Source: Paraburkholderia kirstenboschensis
GTDB lineage: Bacteria; Pseudomonadota; Gammaproteobacteria; Burkholderiales; Burkholderiaceae
DNA: 64,000 nucleotides
NCBI RefSeq assembly: GCF_904848585.1
Contig: NZ_CAJHCR010000026.1
Coordinates: 1 to 64,000 of the forward strand
Direction of reading: 5' to 3'
Below, piece by piece: positions 8,912 to 17,361 of this stretch (the first letter of the stretch is position 1; each line of letters begins with the position of its first letter). Made by a program: the position numbers and the translations under genes. The notes under the pieces were generated by a model, which had not been told where the DNA came from, did not search any database, and saw only the letters and a program-made list of their open reading frames with translations.

Positions 8912-10119
8912 CACAGGTCCTCAGTGGTGTTGCACGGCTGGTTCGCAAGCCAGTGCTGATAGATGTCGAGATGACGGCGCGCGCTCGTCAGCCAGCTGAA
9001 CCGGCCAAGCAATGCGGGCACCGCATCGACGAAATCGGTTGCGTTATTTGGTCGATCCAGCGCATCGCGCAACGCGCACGCAATCGATGCGGCGTCGTCC
9101 GGATCGGCCCAATGGCACAGCGTGTCGTTGAGGTATTCGGTGAACGGCGCGATGCGTGAGACGACTACCGGCCTGCCCGATGCCAACGCTTCCAGCACAA
9201 CGAGGCCGAACCCTTCGCGCAGCGACACCATCGCGACCGCGTCGGCGCAACGCAATAGCGCGGGAATGAGCGCATCGTCGATCGGCCCTGAGACGAGAAC
9301 CGGTTCGCCCTCACCGACCGCGAGACCCAGCGACGCCGCCCGCGAAAAAAATTCACGCGCGTACGCGTTGTGATCGAGCAAACTCGCGCCGCCCGCGATC
9401 ACGAGTTGCGCAATGGGGTGCGTCGCACGCACTTGTGCAAATGCATCGAGCAGCATCCTCGTGTTCTTGCGCGCTTCGATACCGCCGAGCGCGAGCACGA
9501 CCGGCGCGCCGACGAGCCCGAGCTTCACGCGCAATGCGGGCCCTTCGCCAGGCATCGCTGCGGTCGCGCTAAAGCGCTGTACATCCACGCCGTTTGGCAC
9601 CGTTAGAGCGTCGACGTGATAGACGTCGCGCATCTGACGGGTCCACGTGTCGCTCACGCAAAGCACGGTGTCCGCATCGCGCCACGCTCGCGTTTGCCAC
9701 TGCGCGAGCTTCGGGTCCGTGAAGTGGTCGAGATGATGGACCGTGCGCACGAAGCCGCGAATCGCGCCTTCTTCCTTCAGTTCGGCCAGTGCGTTGCCGC
9801 TGATGCTGTCCTGCGCGTGCAGCACTTCAAATGCGTCTGCATCGTGCTCGCGATGCGATCGCATGAAGGCGCGTTTCAACGCTTGAATCCGCGCACCGAC
9901 CATGTCGACGGTATTCGTTTCCGGTTCAGTCACCGGCGCGAGCACGACATTGCATGGAGATTCACGAAACATCACGTCGCCGTCGGCGGCCGGCGCGAAG
10001 ATCGTCACGTGATGACCGTGCATATGGAGCGCCTGTGCGAGTTCAAGCGTATGCACAACGCCGCCGCGCGGATTGACCGAATGCGTGAACAGCGCGATAC
10101 GCAACGACGCGCCGTTCAT
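8911..10119 (-). CDS. MSMEG_0565-family glycosyltransferase (GT4-like)
   Basis: 402-aa GT-B fold glycosyltransferase of the GT4 type, cytosolic, transferring a nucleotide-activated sugar. The N-terminal acceptor domain starts RIALFTHSVNPRGGVVHTLEL. The linker carries VTVPNGVDVQRF-like TVPNGVDVQRFS. The donor domain has VLALGGIEARKNTRMLLDAF and the E-x7-E motif region SLREGFGLVVLEALASGRPVV. The start at 10119 overlaps the stop of the AIR-synthase-like gene (ATGA). The MSMEG_0565 subfamily is a regular member of Nit1C-type clusters, which suggests the pathway product is glycosylated. Donor and acceptor are unknown. Confidence 0.9.
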   Translation of the reverse strand: MNGASLRIALFTHSVNPRGGVVHTLELAQALHMHGHHVTIFAPAADGDVMFRESPCNVVLAPVTEPETNTVDMVGARIQALKRAFMRSHREHDADAFEVLHAQDSISGNALAELKEEGAIRGFVRTVHHLDHFTDPKLAQWQTRAWRDADTVLCVSDTWTRQMRDVYHVDALTVPNGVDVQRFSATAAMPGEGPALRVKLGLVGAPVVLALGGIEARKNTRMLLDAFAQVRATHPIAQLVIAGGASLLDHNAYAREFFSRAASLGLAVGEGEPVLVSGPIDDALIPALLRCADAVAMVSLREGFGLVVLEALASGRPVVVSRIAPFTEYLNDTLCHWADPDDAASIACALRDALDRPNNATDFVDAVPALLGRFSWLTSARRHLDIYQHWLANQPCNTTEDL

Positions 10120-11141
10120 GATGCGAGATCTCTGGCCAGGGCCGGGACTGCGGTGCCGGCGCCGATGAATGCGCCATCGCGGAAGTCCCACAACAACGCG
10201 GACTCATCCCGCTGCTGGAGCACGACTTCGTGCGACACATCGACGATGCCGATTTGCATGCAAGCGAGCGAACGGGCGGCAAAGCGCGCGACCACCTGCT
10301 CGACATGCGCCTCGCGTACCGACAGCAGGAATCCGTAGCTCGGAAACGCGCTGAGCCAGCGCTCGAAATCGACGCCGTCCGGACGCGGAATCGCATCGAG
10401 GTCGATGCGCGCGCCGACCTTCGAGCATTCCAGCAACATCAGCGCCGTGCCGAGCGTACCCGCCATGCTGATGTCTTTGGCTGCATCGCACAGACCGTCT
10501 TCCGCGAGTGACGGCAGCAGTTCCAGGTCAGCGCGCAAGCGTTCGGCAGGCGAGCCGACCGACGCATTCCAGAAAGGATGCGGATCTTCGAAACGCCCAC
10601 GCAGATCGACCGCCATCAACAGACGATCGCCGGGACGGGCATGAAAGCTCGACAACAAAGCCTGCGCACGGCCAACGATAGACACCGCGAGTTGCGACGT
10701 CGCGCTGCGCGTATTCGTATGTCCGCCAACCACCGGCACGCGATACACGACCGATGCCGCCGCCATGCCCGCCAGTACCTGATCGGCCGAATCAATGCCG
10801 TCGCTCCACAACGCGTCGACGACTGCGAGCGGACGGCCGCCCATCGCGTAGATATCGCTGACGTTGACCATCACGCTGCTGTAGCCCGCAAACCATGGCA
10901 TCGTCGCAACGAAGTCCGTGACCATGCCTTCGATTGCAAAGAGCAGGTAGCCGTCGCCATCGCGAATCGCCGCGCAATCGTCGCCGACGCCCACCGCCTG
11001 CGCGAGGTCGTCGGTGCCGCGCGGCAGGCGGCTCGCCAGTGACGCGACCACGCCCGCGATATCCGTCTTGTGCTGAAAGCCACGGCTTGCGTGCAATCGT
11101 TCGACGAGGCGCTGCACATCAATCGCGTTCGCACCGCTCAT
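10116..11141 (-). CDS. AIR synthase-related protein, sll0787 family (Nit1C)
   Basis: 341-aa protein of the PurM/AIR-synthase (ATP-dependent, SelD/ThiL/HypE-like) superfamily. The N-terminal glycine-rich segment with acidic residues is AVGVGDDCAAIRDGDGYLLFAIEGM; it is followed by the metal/ATP-binding VMVNVSDIYAMGGRPLAVVDAL and VPVVGGHTNTRSATSQLAVSIVG. The C-terminal domain has AAKDISMAGTLGTALMLLE. Superfamily members activate a carbonyl or carboxylate oxygen with ATP. In Nit1C clusters the position matches the gene called nitF. Start 11141 overlaps the GNAT stop as ATGA. The longer upstream frame is the GNAT gene in another frame and was rejected. Confidence 0.9.
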   Translation of the reverse strand: MSGANAIDVQRLVERLHASRGFQHKTDIAGVVASLASRLPRGTDDLAQAVGVGDDCAAIRDGDGYLLFAIEGMVTDFVATMPWFAGYSSVMVNVSDIYAMGGRPLAVVDALWSDGIDSADQVLAGMAAASVVYRVPVVGGHTNTRSATSQLAVSIVGRAQALLSSFHARPGDRLLMAVDLRGRFEDPHPFWNASVGSPAERLRADLELLPSLAEDGLCDAAKDISMAGTLGTALMLLECSKVGARIDLDAIPRPDGVDFERWLSAFPSYGFLLSVREAHVEQVVARFAARSLACMQIGIVDVSHEVVLQQRDESALLWDFRDGAFIGAGTAVPALARDLAS

Positions 11142-11698
11142 GACGCTCTCCGATACGGCAACACGAAACCGCTCTCGGGCGTCGCGCACGGCGGATACGC
11201 GTCGAGTTGCGCCTGCATCAGATGATGCGAACGTCCGAACAACGTCTCTTCCTGGATCGTGTCCCAGCGCAACCGCTTGAACAGCGGCACGTTCTGGCTC
11301 TGCACGTGCGCAAAAAAACTCTCGCATCCGAGTGCATGCGCACTGCTCACTGCCAGCCGGATCAGTGAGGAGCCGATCTTGCCGTACGAGCGGAACGCCG
11401 CATGGACGGCCAACCGCGAACCGACCCACACGCCAGGCTCGCTCTCGTGAATGCGCACGGTGCCCACCACCTGTTCCGGCATGCCGGCGACACAACTCAG
11501 CGCGACGAGCAGATGCGCATGCGTGTCGATCTCGTCGCGATCGTCGGCGACAAAAATGCCCTGCTCGACGCAAAACACCGCACGGCGCAACTTGTACGCT
11601 TCGGCAGCTTCCCACGGGAGCGTCGTCCACTTGATGCGAAACTCGCTCGGCGTATAGGCGGCGTCGAGCGTCAAGGTATCGGTTGCGTCGCAGAACAT
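11138..11698 (-). CDS. MSMEG_0567/sll0786-family GNAT N-acetyltransferase (Nit1C)
   Basis: 186-aa GCN5-related N-acetyltransferase expected to transfer an acyl group from acyl-CoA to an amine. Conserved features are LRRAVFCVEQGIF near residue 38, the beta-4/acetyl-CoA region GTVRIHESEPGVWVGSRLAV and the pyrophosphate loop RSYGKIGSSLIRLAV. The C-terminal half has FFAHVQSQNVPLFKRLRW, typical of the subfamily. The start at 11698 follows the radical SAM stop by three bases, with GAGGAGTG inside the end of that gene serving as ribosome-binding site. It corresponds to the nitE position of Nit1C clusters. Substrate unknown. Confidence 0.9.
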   Translation of the reverse strand: MFCDATDTLTLDAAYTPSEFRIKWTTLPWEAAEAYKLRRAVFCVEQGIFVADDRDEIDTHAHLLVALSCVAGMPEQVVGTVRIHESEPGVWVGSRLAVHAAFRSYGKIGSSLIRLAVSSAHALGCESFFAHVQSQNVPLFKRLRWDTIQEETLFGRSHHLMQAQLDAYPPCATPESGFVLPYRRAS

Positions 11699-11701
11699 GA
11701 A

Positions 11702-12814
11702 TCACTCCTCGTACGAAGACAGCGACGAACACGCACCGCACTTGCCGCAACCGGCTTTGATATCCGCTGAGCGCATCCCAGCCTCGGCGAGCATCACGCC
11801 GATCGGCGCGAGCACCGAACGCATGAACTCTGGCGTCGGCGCCGGGTGATCTTCGAGCGGCGTACCGCTGATTGGCACGAAGGGCACGACAAACGGATAT
11901 ACGCCAAGGTTGATCAGTTCGCGCGCCATCGCGACGATCGCGTCGGCCGTATCGCCGAGACCCGCGAGTATGTACGTGCTGACCTGGCCGCGTCCGAACA
12001 CGGCCACCGCCGCCTCGAACGCTTCCATATAACGCGACAGCGGCACGCTCGCCTTGCCGGGCATCACACGCTCGCGCACTTCGGGCGTGACCACTTCGAG
12101 ATGCATCCCAAGCGTATCGATGCCGCTCGCTTTCATGCGTTCGAACCAGCGGTCGTCATCGGGTGGCTCGCACTGCGCCTGGATCGGCAGATCGACAGCC
12201 GCCTTGATCGCGAATGCACTGTCGCACAGAATTTGCGCGCCGCGATCGGAAGTCGCAGGCGTGCCGGTCGTCAGTACCATATGCTTGACGCCATCGAGCA
12301 GGACCGCGGCACGCGCGACTTCCCCGAGTTGCTCGGGCGTCTTGCGCGCAATCGTGCGACCCGCCGCGAGCGACTGCCCTATTGCGCAGAACTTGCATGT
12401 TTTGCGACGGCTTTCGTAACGGATGCAGGTTTGCAGCACCGTAGTCGCGAGCACATCCTTGCTATGCAGCGTGGCGATATGCGAATACGGCACACCGTCG
12501 AATGTCTGCAACGCGTAGAAGCGCGGTGGCTTCGGGAAGCTGATATTCGCAATCGGGATCGTGCCGCGCATCAGCGTGCTGGTGCCGCTGAGATCCGGTT
12601 GCGCCGCAACGAACGGCGAATTCCACGCGGTGCTGGTATGCACGGGCACCATGATCGTCACGCCGTCGACAGTGACCGCCTTGTGGTCCGACGGACCGGC
12701 GCCGCCGCGCCGGCTCGCAGCGCCCGCATGCGGATCGACGAGACGCAGTCCCGTCGACTGCAATTCAGTCATCAATTGCCGGCTCGCTGCCGACACATTC
12801 TCGCGTGCGCTCAT
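11702..12814 (-). CDS. MSMEG_0568-family radical SAM protein (Nit1C)
   Basis: 370-aa radical SAM enzyme. The presumptive 4Fe-4S cluster motif is CIRYESRRKTCKFC at about residue 130-143, that is C-x9-C-x2-C rather than the canonical C-x3-C-x2-C; this is a feature of the subfamily. Upstream is the family-typical ASRRGGAGPSDHKAVTVDG. The SAM-binding GTP-like region is MVLTTGTPATSDRG, and the C-terminus has a further Cys cluster, CGKCGAC, that may bind an auxiliary cluster. The start at 12814 has AGGAG at good spacing and makes the gene overlap the nitrilase end by 50 nt. An ATG at 12772 (MTELQ) overlaps by only 8 nt and matches the usual family start equally well. Position corresponds to nitD. 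Confidence 0.9.
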   Translation of the reverse strand: MSARENVSAASRQLMTELQSTGLRLVDPHAGAASRRGGAGPSDHKAVTVDGVTIMVPVHTSTAWNSPFVAAQPDLSGTSTLMRGTIPIANISFPKPPRFYALQTFDGVPYSHIATLHSKDVLATTVLQTCIRYESRRKTCKFCAIGQSLAAGRTIARKTPEQLGEVARAAVLLDGVKHMVLTTGTPATSDRGAQILCDSAFAIKAAVDLPIQAQCEPPDDDRWFERMKASGIDTLGMHLEVVTPEVRERVMPGKASVPLSRYMEAFEAAVAVFGRGQVSTYILAGLGDTADAIVAMARELINLGVYPFVVPFVPISGTPLEDHPAPTPEFMRSVLAPIGVMLAEAGMRSADIKAGCGKCGACSSLSSYEE

Positions 12815-13787
12815 GGAAGGCTCCTGTAGTGGCGTGGAAGGCGTCGTCGGCCGGGGCCATCGACGTGACGGGCAATGCGGGCGAATCATTGATCGCAAGA
12901 CGCAGCAGTTCGGGCCGCGCATAGTGACCGACCGAATCCATCATGCGTTTGCGTTTTGTGATCAGCGACATGTCGAGATCGGCGATCACCATGCCCTCGC
13001 CTTCGCGCCACGGCTCGCAGAGATGCTGGCCTTCCGGCGACACGATGGCAGTCATGCAGCCGCCGCGCAGCGCCTTTTGCAGCTTGGGATCGCTCGTCAC
13101 GGAGTCGATCTGTGCATCGGTCAGCCAGCCAGTCGAGTTGACGACGAAGCAGCCCGATTCCAGCGCGTGATGGCGGATCGTTACTTCAATCTGCTCGGCG
13201 AAAATCGGCCCGACCAGCGAGCCGGGGAATTGCGCGCAATGAATCTCTTCGTGCTGGGTCATCAGTGCATAACGGGCAAGCGGATTGTAGTGTTCCCAGC
13301 ACGCAAGCGCGCCGACCCGTGCAATGGCCGTTTGCGCGACCTTGAGGTCGGCCGCGTCGCCCTGCCCCCAGATCATGCGTTCATGAAACGTGGGCGTGAT
13401 CTTTCGGCGCTTCAGCACGAGCCGCCCATCCACGTCGAAGATCAGTTGCGTGTTGTACAGGCTGCCGTGATCGCGCTCGTTGACGCCGAGCACCACCACC
13501 ATCCCGTGCATTCGCGCACGCTCCGCGACCGCATGCGTGACCGGCCCTGGCACGACGACCGCTTCGTCGTAGAGCCGCATATGATCCGCACCCGACGCAA
13601 CCGGTGGCCGCACGAAAGAAAAGTACGGGTAGTACGGCACGAACGTCTCGGGAAAGACGATCAGCTGCACGCCTGTGCCGGCAGCTTCGTCGATCGCCGC
13701 GCAGACCTTGTCGAGCGTGCCGGCAGCACGTTCGAGGTCCGGCGCGATCTGAACGGCAGCGGCGCGAATGACGCGTTTATCGGACAT
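12765..13787 (-). CDS. Nitrilase, Nit6803/sll0784 type (Nit1C)
   Basis: 340-aa carbon-nitrogen hydrolase of the aliphatic nitrilase branch, converting a nitrile to acid and ammonia. The catalytic triad is visible: Glu in VFPETFVPYYPYF near residue 45, Lys in RRKITPTFHERM near 130, Cys in GALACWEHYNPLARYAL near 165. The ATG at 13787 starts the conserved RAAAVQIAPDLERA strand after five residues; the longer upstream frame overlaps the preceding gene. Nitrilases of this type sit in Nit1C clusters (nitC position), which in pseudomonads have been linked genetically to assimilation of cyanide as nitrogen source. The true substrate here is inferred only from family. Confidence 0.93.
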   Translation of the reverse strand: MSDKRVIRAAAVQIAPDLERAAGTLDKVCAAIDEAAGTGVQLIVFPETFVPYYPYFSFVRPPVASGADHMRLYDEAVVVPGPVTHAVAERARMHGMVVVLGVNERDHGSLYNTQLIFDVDGRLVLKRRKITPTFHERMIWGQGDAADLKVAQTAIARVGALACWEHYNPLARYALMTQHEEIHCAQFPGSLVGPIFAEQIEVTIRHHALESGCFVVNSTGWLTDAQIDSVTSDPKLQKALRGGCMTAIVSPEGQHLCEPWREGEGMVIADLDMSLITKRKRMMDSVGHYARPELLRLAINDSPALPVTSMAPADDAFHATTGAFHERTRECVGSEPAIDD

Positions 13788-13810
13788 GATGATGGGCTTC
13801 CCTGACTCGG

Positions 13811-14293
13811 TCAGACGGTCCAGGTGTGGATGACCAGCGCGTTCTCCTTGCGATGGAGTAGCTGGATGTCGAGCACGTCGAGCGGACTGATTGGACGGAT
13901 GCCTTCGATCAGCGACGCTTCGCCGTGGCCGTACAGCGCCTGCAGCGCGAAGCGGCATGCATAGACCTTGCCGCCTTCCTCCATGAACTTGATCAACTGC
14001 TTGTTGAAGTTCAGGTGACCCGGAAACGCTTCGTCGCCGAGCGTCGGGAAACCGCGTTGCAAACCCAGCGTGACGCCCGGGCCATACAGCAGCACCGACG
14101 TATCGAAGCCTTTGCGCTTGAGGCGCGTGGCCTGAAGCAGATTCACAAAGCCGATCGAACCTTCGAACGCGACCGTATGGAAGGTCACAAGCGCTTTCTC
14201 GCCCGGCTCGGCCTTGACGTCCTCGAAGACTTTCTCCTCGTAGTCGACCAGATAATCGCCGTTCTTATGAAGGGGTTGATTGACTGCTGGCAT
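13811..14293 (-). CDS. MSMEG_0572/sll0783-family protein (Nit1C, first gene)
   Basis: 160-aa cytosolic protein of the MSMEG_0572 family. The Synechocystis homologue sll0783 is strongly induced by nitrogen starvation and affects polyhydroxybutyrate formation. Conserved segments include NGDYLVDYEEKVFEDVKAEPG, FEGSIGFVNLLQATRLKRKGF and GYPTLGDEAFPG-like FPTLGDEAFPGHLNFNKQL. The fold resembles DsrE-like sulfur-relay proteins, but the function is unknown. GGAGAG precedes the ATG at 14293. It is the first gene of the ten-gene operon, 24 nt ahead of the nitrilase, and a sigma54-like promoter lies about 70 nt upstream. nitB position. Confidence 0.9.
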   Translation of the reverse strand: MPAVNQPLHKNGDYLVDYEEKVFEDVKAEPGEKALVTFHTVAFEGSIGFVNLLQATRLKRKGFDTSVLLYGPGVTLGLQRGFPTLGDEAFPGHLNFNKQLIKFMEEGGKVYACRFALQALYGHGEASLIEGIRPISPLDVLDIQLLHRKENALVIHTWTV

Positions 14294-14329
14294 GGCACTC
14301 TCCGGTTTATCGCGTCAGTTGAAAATGAT

Positions 14330-14417
14330 TTCCGATCAATGGGTGTATCGGCGATGGCATTAACGCAACGGCTATGCCAATCAGCGGCCCGAAAAATGCA
14401 ATCATCTTCCGATCAAT
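14330..14417. promoter_or_regulatory. Direct repeats TTCCGATCAAT flanking the operon promoter
   Basis: TTCCGATCAAT occurs at 14330-14340 and again at 14407-14417, exactly 77 bp apart and on either side of the sigma54-like element. Two related tandem copies, CGATCAAT and CGATCAAA, lie 9 bp apart at 14579-14595 just ahead of the divergent MocR gene. MocR-type regulators typically bind direct repeats in the shared intergenic region, so these are candidate operator half-sites. Confidence 0.5.
14364..14380 (-). promoter_or_regulatory. Sigma54-like promoter for the Nit1C-type operon
   Basis: On the minus strand, TTGGCATAGCCGTTGCG has GG and GC dinucleotides with exactly the -24/-12 spacing of RpoN promoters (consensus TGGCACG-N4-TTGCA), with three mismatches outside the GG/GC core. 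A transcript would start near 14353, giving a 60-nt leader to the ATG at 14293. A nitrogen-type promoter fits the nitrogen-starvation role of the gene family. No enhancer-binding protein is encoded nearby, so this remains a prediction. Confidence 0.45.
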
Positions 14418-14678
14418 CAAACGGAAATTATCAGAGACGCCCCAAAAAAAATTTCGGACAGCGGTCTGGCAGGCGCTTCAGTCAACCACGAGAGTTTGGT
14501 AACGCGTTGATCGGGCACGCTATCCGAGCATTTTTCGCATCTTGATAGTGCATGCATCGCCGAAAGAGTGCACTGCCACGATCAATGCGATCAAAGGAAT
14601 ATTTGGATGCGATCTTGATTACCTTTTGCAGATACAGCGTGGTACTGTGAATCAAGGAATTTACATGGGCACGTCATC

Positions 14679-16070
14679 GTGAATACATTGATGCATCACT
14701 GGCTCAAACGGCTCGAAGAAAGCCGCAAACCGGCCTATCTGGTAATACCGGATCTGATCGAAGAAGACGTCGAGAGTGGTCGGTTGCGCCCGCGCGACCG
14801 TTTGCCCGGTTTGCGCGATCTCGCGGGCGCACTGCGACTGAACTACACGACCGTCGCGCGTGCGTATGCGGAGGCGCGCAAGCGCGGCCTGCTCGACGCT
14901 CGCGCGGGCAGCGGCACATTCGTGCGAGGTCGCACGCCGACCTTGCCGCTCACGGCGGGCAGCAGCGTCGAGATGTCCATGAACATGCCGCCCGAACCGC
15001 CCGAGCTTGCCGCGCGGCTGCGCGAGTCCACCGCGAAGTTGATGCTGAGCGCGGACCCGTATCGTCTGTTGCGGTACCAGGACTTCGGCGGCACGGCGGC
15101 GGATCGCGCAGCGGGTCGCAACTGGCTTCGGCAACGCGTGCCGGATTGTAAGGATGACCGAACGTTGGTGTGCCCCGGCATTCATAGCGTGCTGGTCGCG
15201 CTGGTGTCGCAACTGGCGCGCCCCGGTGAGACCATCTGTCTCGACTCGCTCGCGTATCCCGGCATCAAGGCGATTGCATCGCAACTCGGCGTACGTTTGC
15301 AGGCTTTGCCGCGGGACTACGAAGGGCCGTTGCCGCATGCGCTCGAAGCGCTCTGCAAAGCGGAAACGCCGCGCGCGTTCTACTGCAATCCGACGCTGCA
15401 AAATCCAAGCACACTGACGCTTTCCGTGCAGCGTCGTGAAGCGCTCGCGGACGTCGCGTTGCGCTATAGCGTGCCGATCATCGAAGACGACGCGTACGCG
15501 ATGCTGCCGCAAGACGCGCCGATGTCGCTCGCTTCGCTTGCGCCCGAGCTGACGTACTACGTGACGGGGATGTCCAAGAGTTTTGGTGCGGGTTTGCGCG
15601 TGGCGTATCTGTGCGCCCCGACCCTGCGGCAGACGCAGCGGATTGCAGGTGCGTTACGGGCGACGACCGTGATGCCGAACCCCTACACGATGCTGCTCGC
15701 GACACAATGGATCAACGACGGCACCGCAACCGACATGCTGCGCGCGATCCGCGCCGAAGCCCATGCGCGGCAGGAGATTGCAGCGCAAGTGCTCGCGGAC
15801 TGGCAGTACGAAGCGCACCCGGACGGCTTCCATTTGTGGCTGCCGATTCCGACGCAATGCAACTGGAGCGCGTCCGAACTGGCATTGCAGCTGCGCAATC
15901 AGGGCATTGCGGCAGTCGCGGGCGCGGCGTTTTCGACGGACGGCAATCCGCCGAATGCGATCCGCCTCTGCATTGGTGGGCCGCAGAACCGCGACGATTG
16001 CCGCGACGGGCTGCAACGGGTCGCCGATACACTAGAAGACCCGCATCATCTGCATATGCCGATGATGTGA
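14679..16070 (+). CDS. MocR/GntR-type PLP-dependent transcriptional regulator
   Basis: 463-aa MocR-family regulator. It has an N-terminal GntR winged helix (residues 15-80; LPGLRDLAGALRLNYTTVARAYAEARKRG is its recognition region) and a C-terminal fold-type I aminotransferase domain. The PLP lysine is in TGMSKSFGAGLRVAYL, with YCNPTLQNPS and IIEDDAYAMLP upstream. Such regulators sense PLP or an amino compound and usually control the divergent neighbour, here the Nit1C-type operon, making it the functional equivalent of the regulator called nitA. Start: GTG at 14679; ATG at 14691 is equally possible and neither has a strong ribosome-binding site. The aminotransferase activity itself is usually absent in this family. 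Confidence 0.9.
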   Translation: MNTLMHHWLKRLEESRKPAYLVIPDLIEEDVESGRLRPRDRLPGLRDLAGALRLNYTTVARAYAEARKRGLLDARAGSGTFVRGRTPTLPLTAGSSVEMSMNMPPEPPELAARLRESTAKLMLSADPYRLLRYQDFGGTAADRAAGRNWLRQRVPDCKDDRTLVCPGIHSVLVALVSQLARPGETICLDSLAYPGIKAIASQLGVRLQALPRDYEGPLPHALEALCKAETPRAFYCNPTLQNPSTLTLSVQRREALADVALRYSVPIIEDDAYAMLPQDAPMSLASLAPELTYYVTGMSKSFGAGLRVAYLCAPTLRQTQRIAGALRATTVMPNPYTMLLATQWINDGTATDMLRAIRAEAHARQEIAAQVLADWQYEAHPDGFHLWLPIPTQCNWSASELALQLRNQGIAAVAGAAFSTDGNPPNAIRLCIGGPQNRDDCRDGLQRVADTLEDPHHLHMPMM

Positions 16071-16279
16071 TCCGAACGCTGACGGCGTTCGTCGAACAAG
16101 TTGCGCTGAATGCGCCCGTCTCTCGCCATAGTTGTTAAAGTTTGAAAGCGCATTCTCGAAGACTCATATCCGACCCCTGATCTCACCGAAGCGCAACGCT
16201 TGATCGCGCAAATGGGTCGGACGGCAATTGAAAGGGTCGTGTCGCGATAAGATTGGCAAGGCAAGAAGACAAGGAGTCC

Positions 16280-16402
16280 TTACGCCACCAACGAATAGAA
16301 CTGATCGGCGGCGGTTCGGGGGACGCCGCTGTCCTTCATCTGGCCTTTCCTGATCATATGCATCGTCTCAATGCCTGACAGGATGATGCGGGCACACCGG
16401 AA
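16280..16402 (-). pseudogene. IS6-family transposase C-terminal remnant
   Basis: About 40 codons on the minus strand encode the C-terminal helix of a second type of IS6 transposase: ARIILSGIETMHMIRKGQM followed by a short tail ending QFYSLVA. The remnant stops precisely where the neighbouring IS6 element's terminal repeat begins (16403). The missing N-terminal part is not found on the other side of that element. Confidence 0.7.
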
Positions 16403-17266
16403 AGGTATTGTCACGTTTTTGATGTGCGGCCGAACGAAACCGCGGCGCGAGGATGACGAACTCACGCGGCGAGACGTCCGAGCATCGAGACGCGCGTCAC
16501 CCTTTCCCAAGCCTCGAAGGCTTGGGTGCGTACCTCTCGCTTCTGTTGCGCATTCGTGTGATATCGGCAGTGCATGAACAGGTTGCCCACCTGATCATGG
16601 ACCGAAGCGAATCTTTGCAGTTGACGCACTGACTTGAAGCGGCGCATCACTTTCTCGCGTACCCGCGTTGGCTGGTGCGAGTTCTCCGCCCGGTTGTTCA
16701 ATCCTTTGTGCTGGCGGTGTTCGACGTTCAGCCCCAGATCCCTGTTCGCTGCGGCGTAGCTCTTGAGCTTGTCAGTGATCAGTACACGCGGAGCGCGCCC
16801 GCGTTTCTTGAGCAGTTGCGCATGAGCCGCTTGGCCGCACACCTGTCGCGCCGGCTTTGCACCAGCACATCGAGCACCGCGCCGTGCTGGTCCACCGCAC
16901 GCCACAACCAGTGCTTCTTGCCGTTGATGCTGACCACCACTTCGTCGAGGTGCCACTTATCCCCGCGGGCCAACGCGGTAGAGCGAATACGCCGGGCAAT
17001 GCCCAGGCCAAACTTCACCGACCAGCGCCGCACCGTCTCGTAGGTCAGATCGACGCCGCGCGCGGCCAGCAGTTCTTCGACCATGCGCAGGCTTAATGGC
17101 AAACGGTAGTACAACCACACCGCGTAGCCGATCACGTCAGGCGGGAATCGGTAGCCGGCATAAGAAATGGTGTCGGTGGCAGGTGCGTCGTGCTGCAGGG
17201 CGGCTCGTTTCATATCCGAGATTGTCGCCGGTTCTCCGTCAACCTACCAACAACGTGACAGTACCC
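16403..17266 (-). mobile_element. IS6-family element with frameshifted transposase
   Basis: Element of about 864 bp bounded by imperfect inverted repeats: AGGTATTGTCACGTTT from 16403 and, on the other strand, GGGTACTGTCACGTTG ending at 17266. The transposase runs from the ATG at 17213 (conserved VDLTYETVRRWSVKFGLGI, catalytic WHLDEVVVSINGKKHWLWRA). It continues in a second frame with VLITDKLKSYAAANRDLG, NNRAENSHQPTRVREKVMRRF and stops at 16462. One base is missing near 16815 where RLMRKLLKKRG should read through. The DDE residues are otherwise all present, so a single indel separates it from a working enzyme. The element sits inside another IS6 remnant. Confidence 0.85.
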
Positions 17267-17361
17267 AGGTGAACGCTGTGACCGGGGCCTTGCGCGCGGT
17301 GTACACGGAAAGCGGAGGAAGCGGTTTGAATGTCACTCTCGAGCGTCCAACAGGTGACGCT

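Noticed and set aside
16170..16252. Plus-strand reading PTPDLTEAQRLIAQMGRTAI ending in TAA
   Set aside because: Looks protein-like for about 25 codons, but has no start and no recognised family; too short to call.
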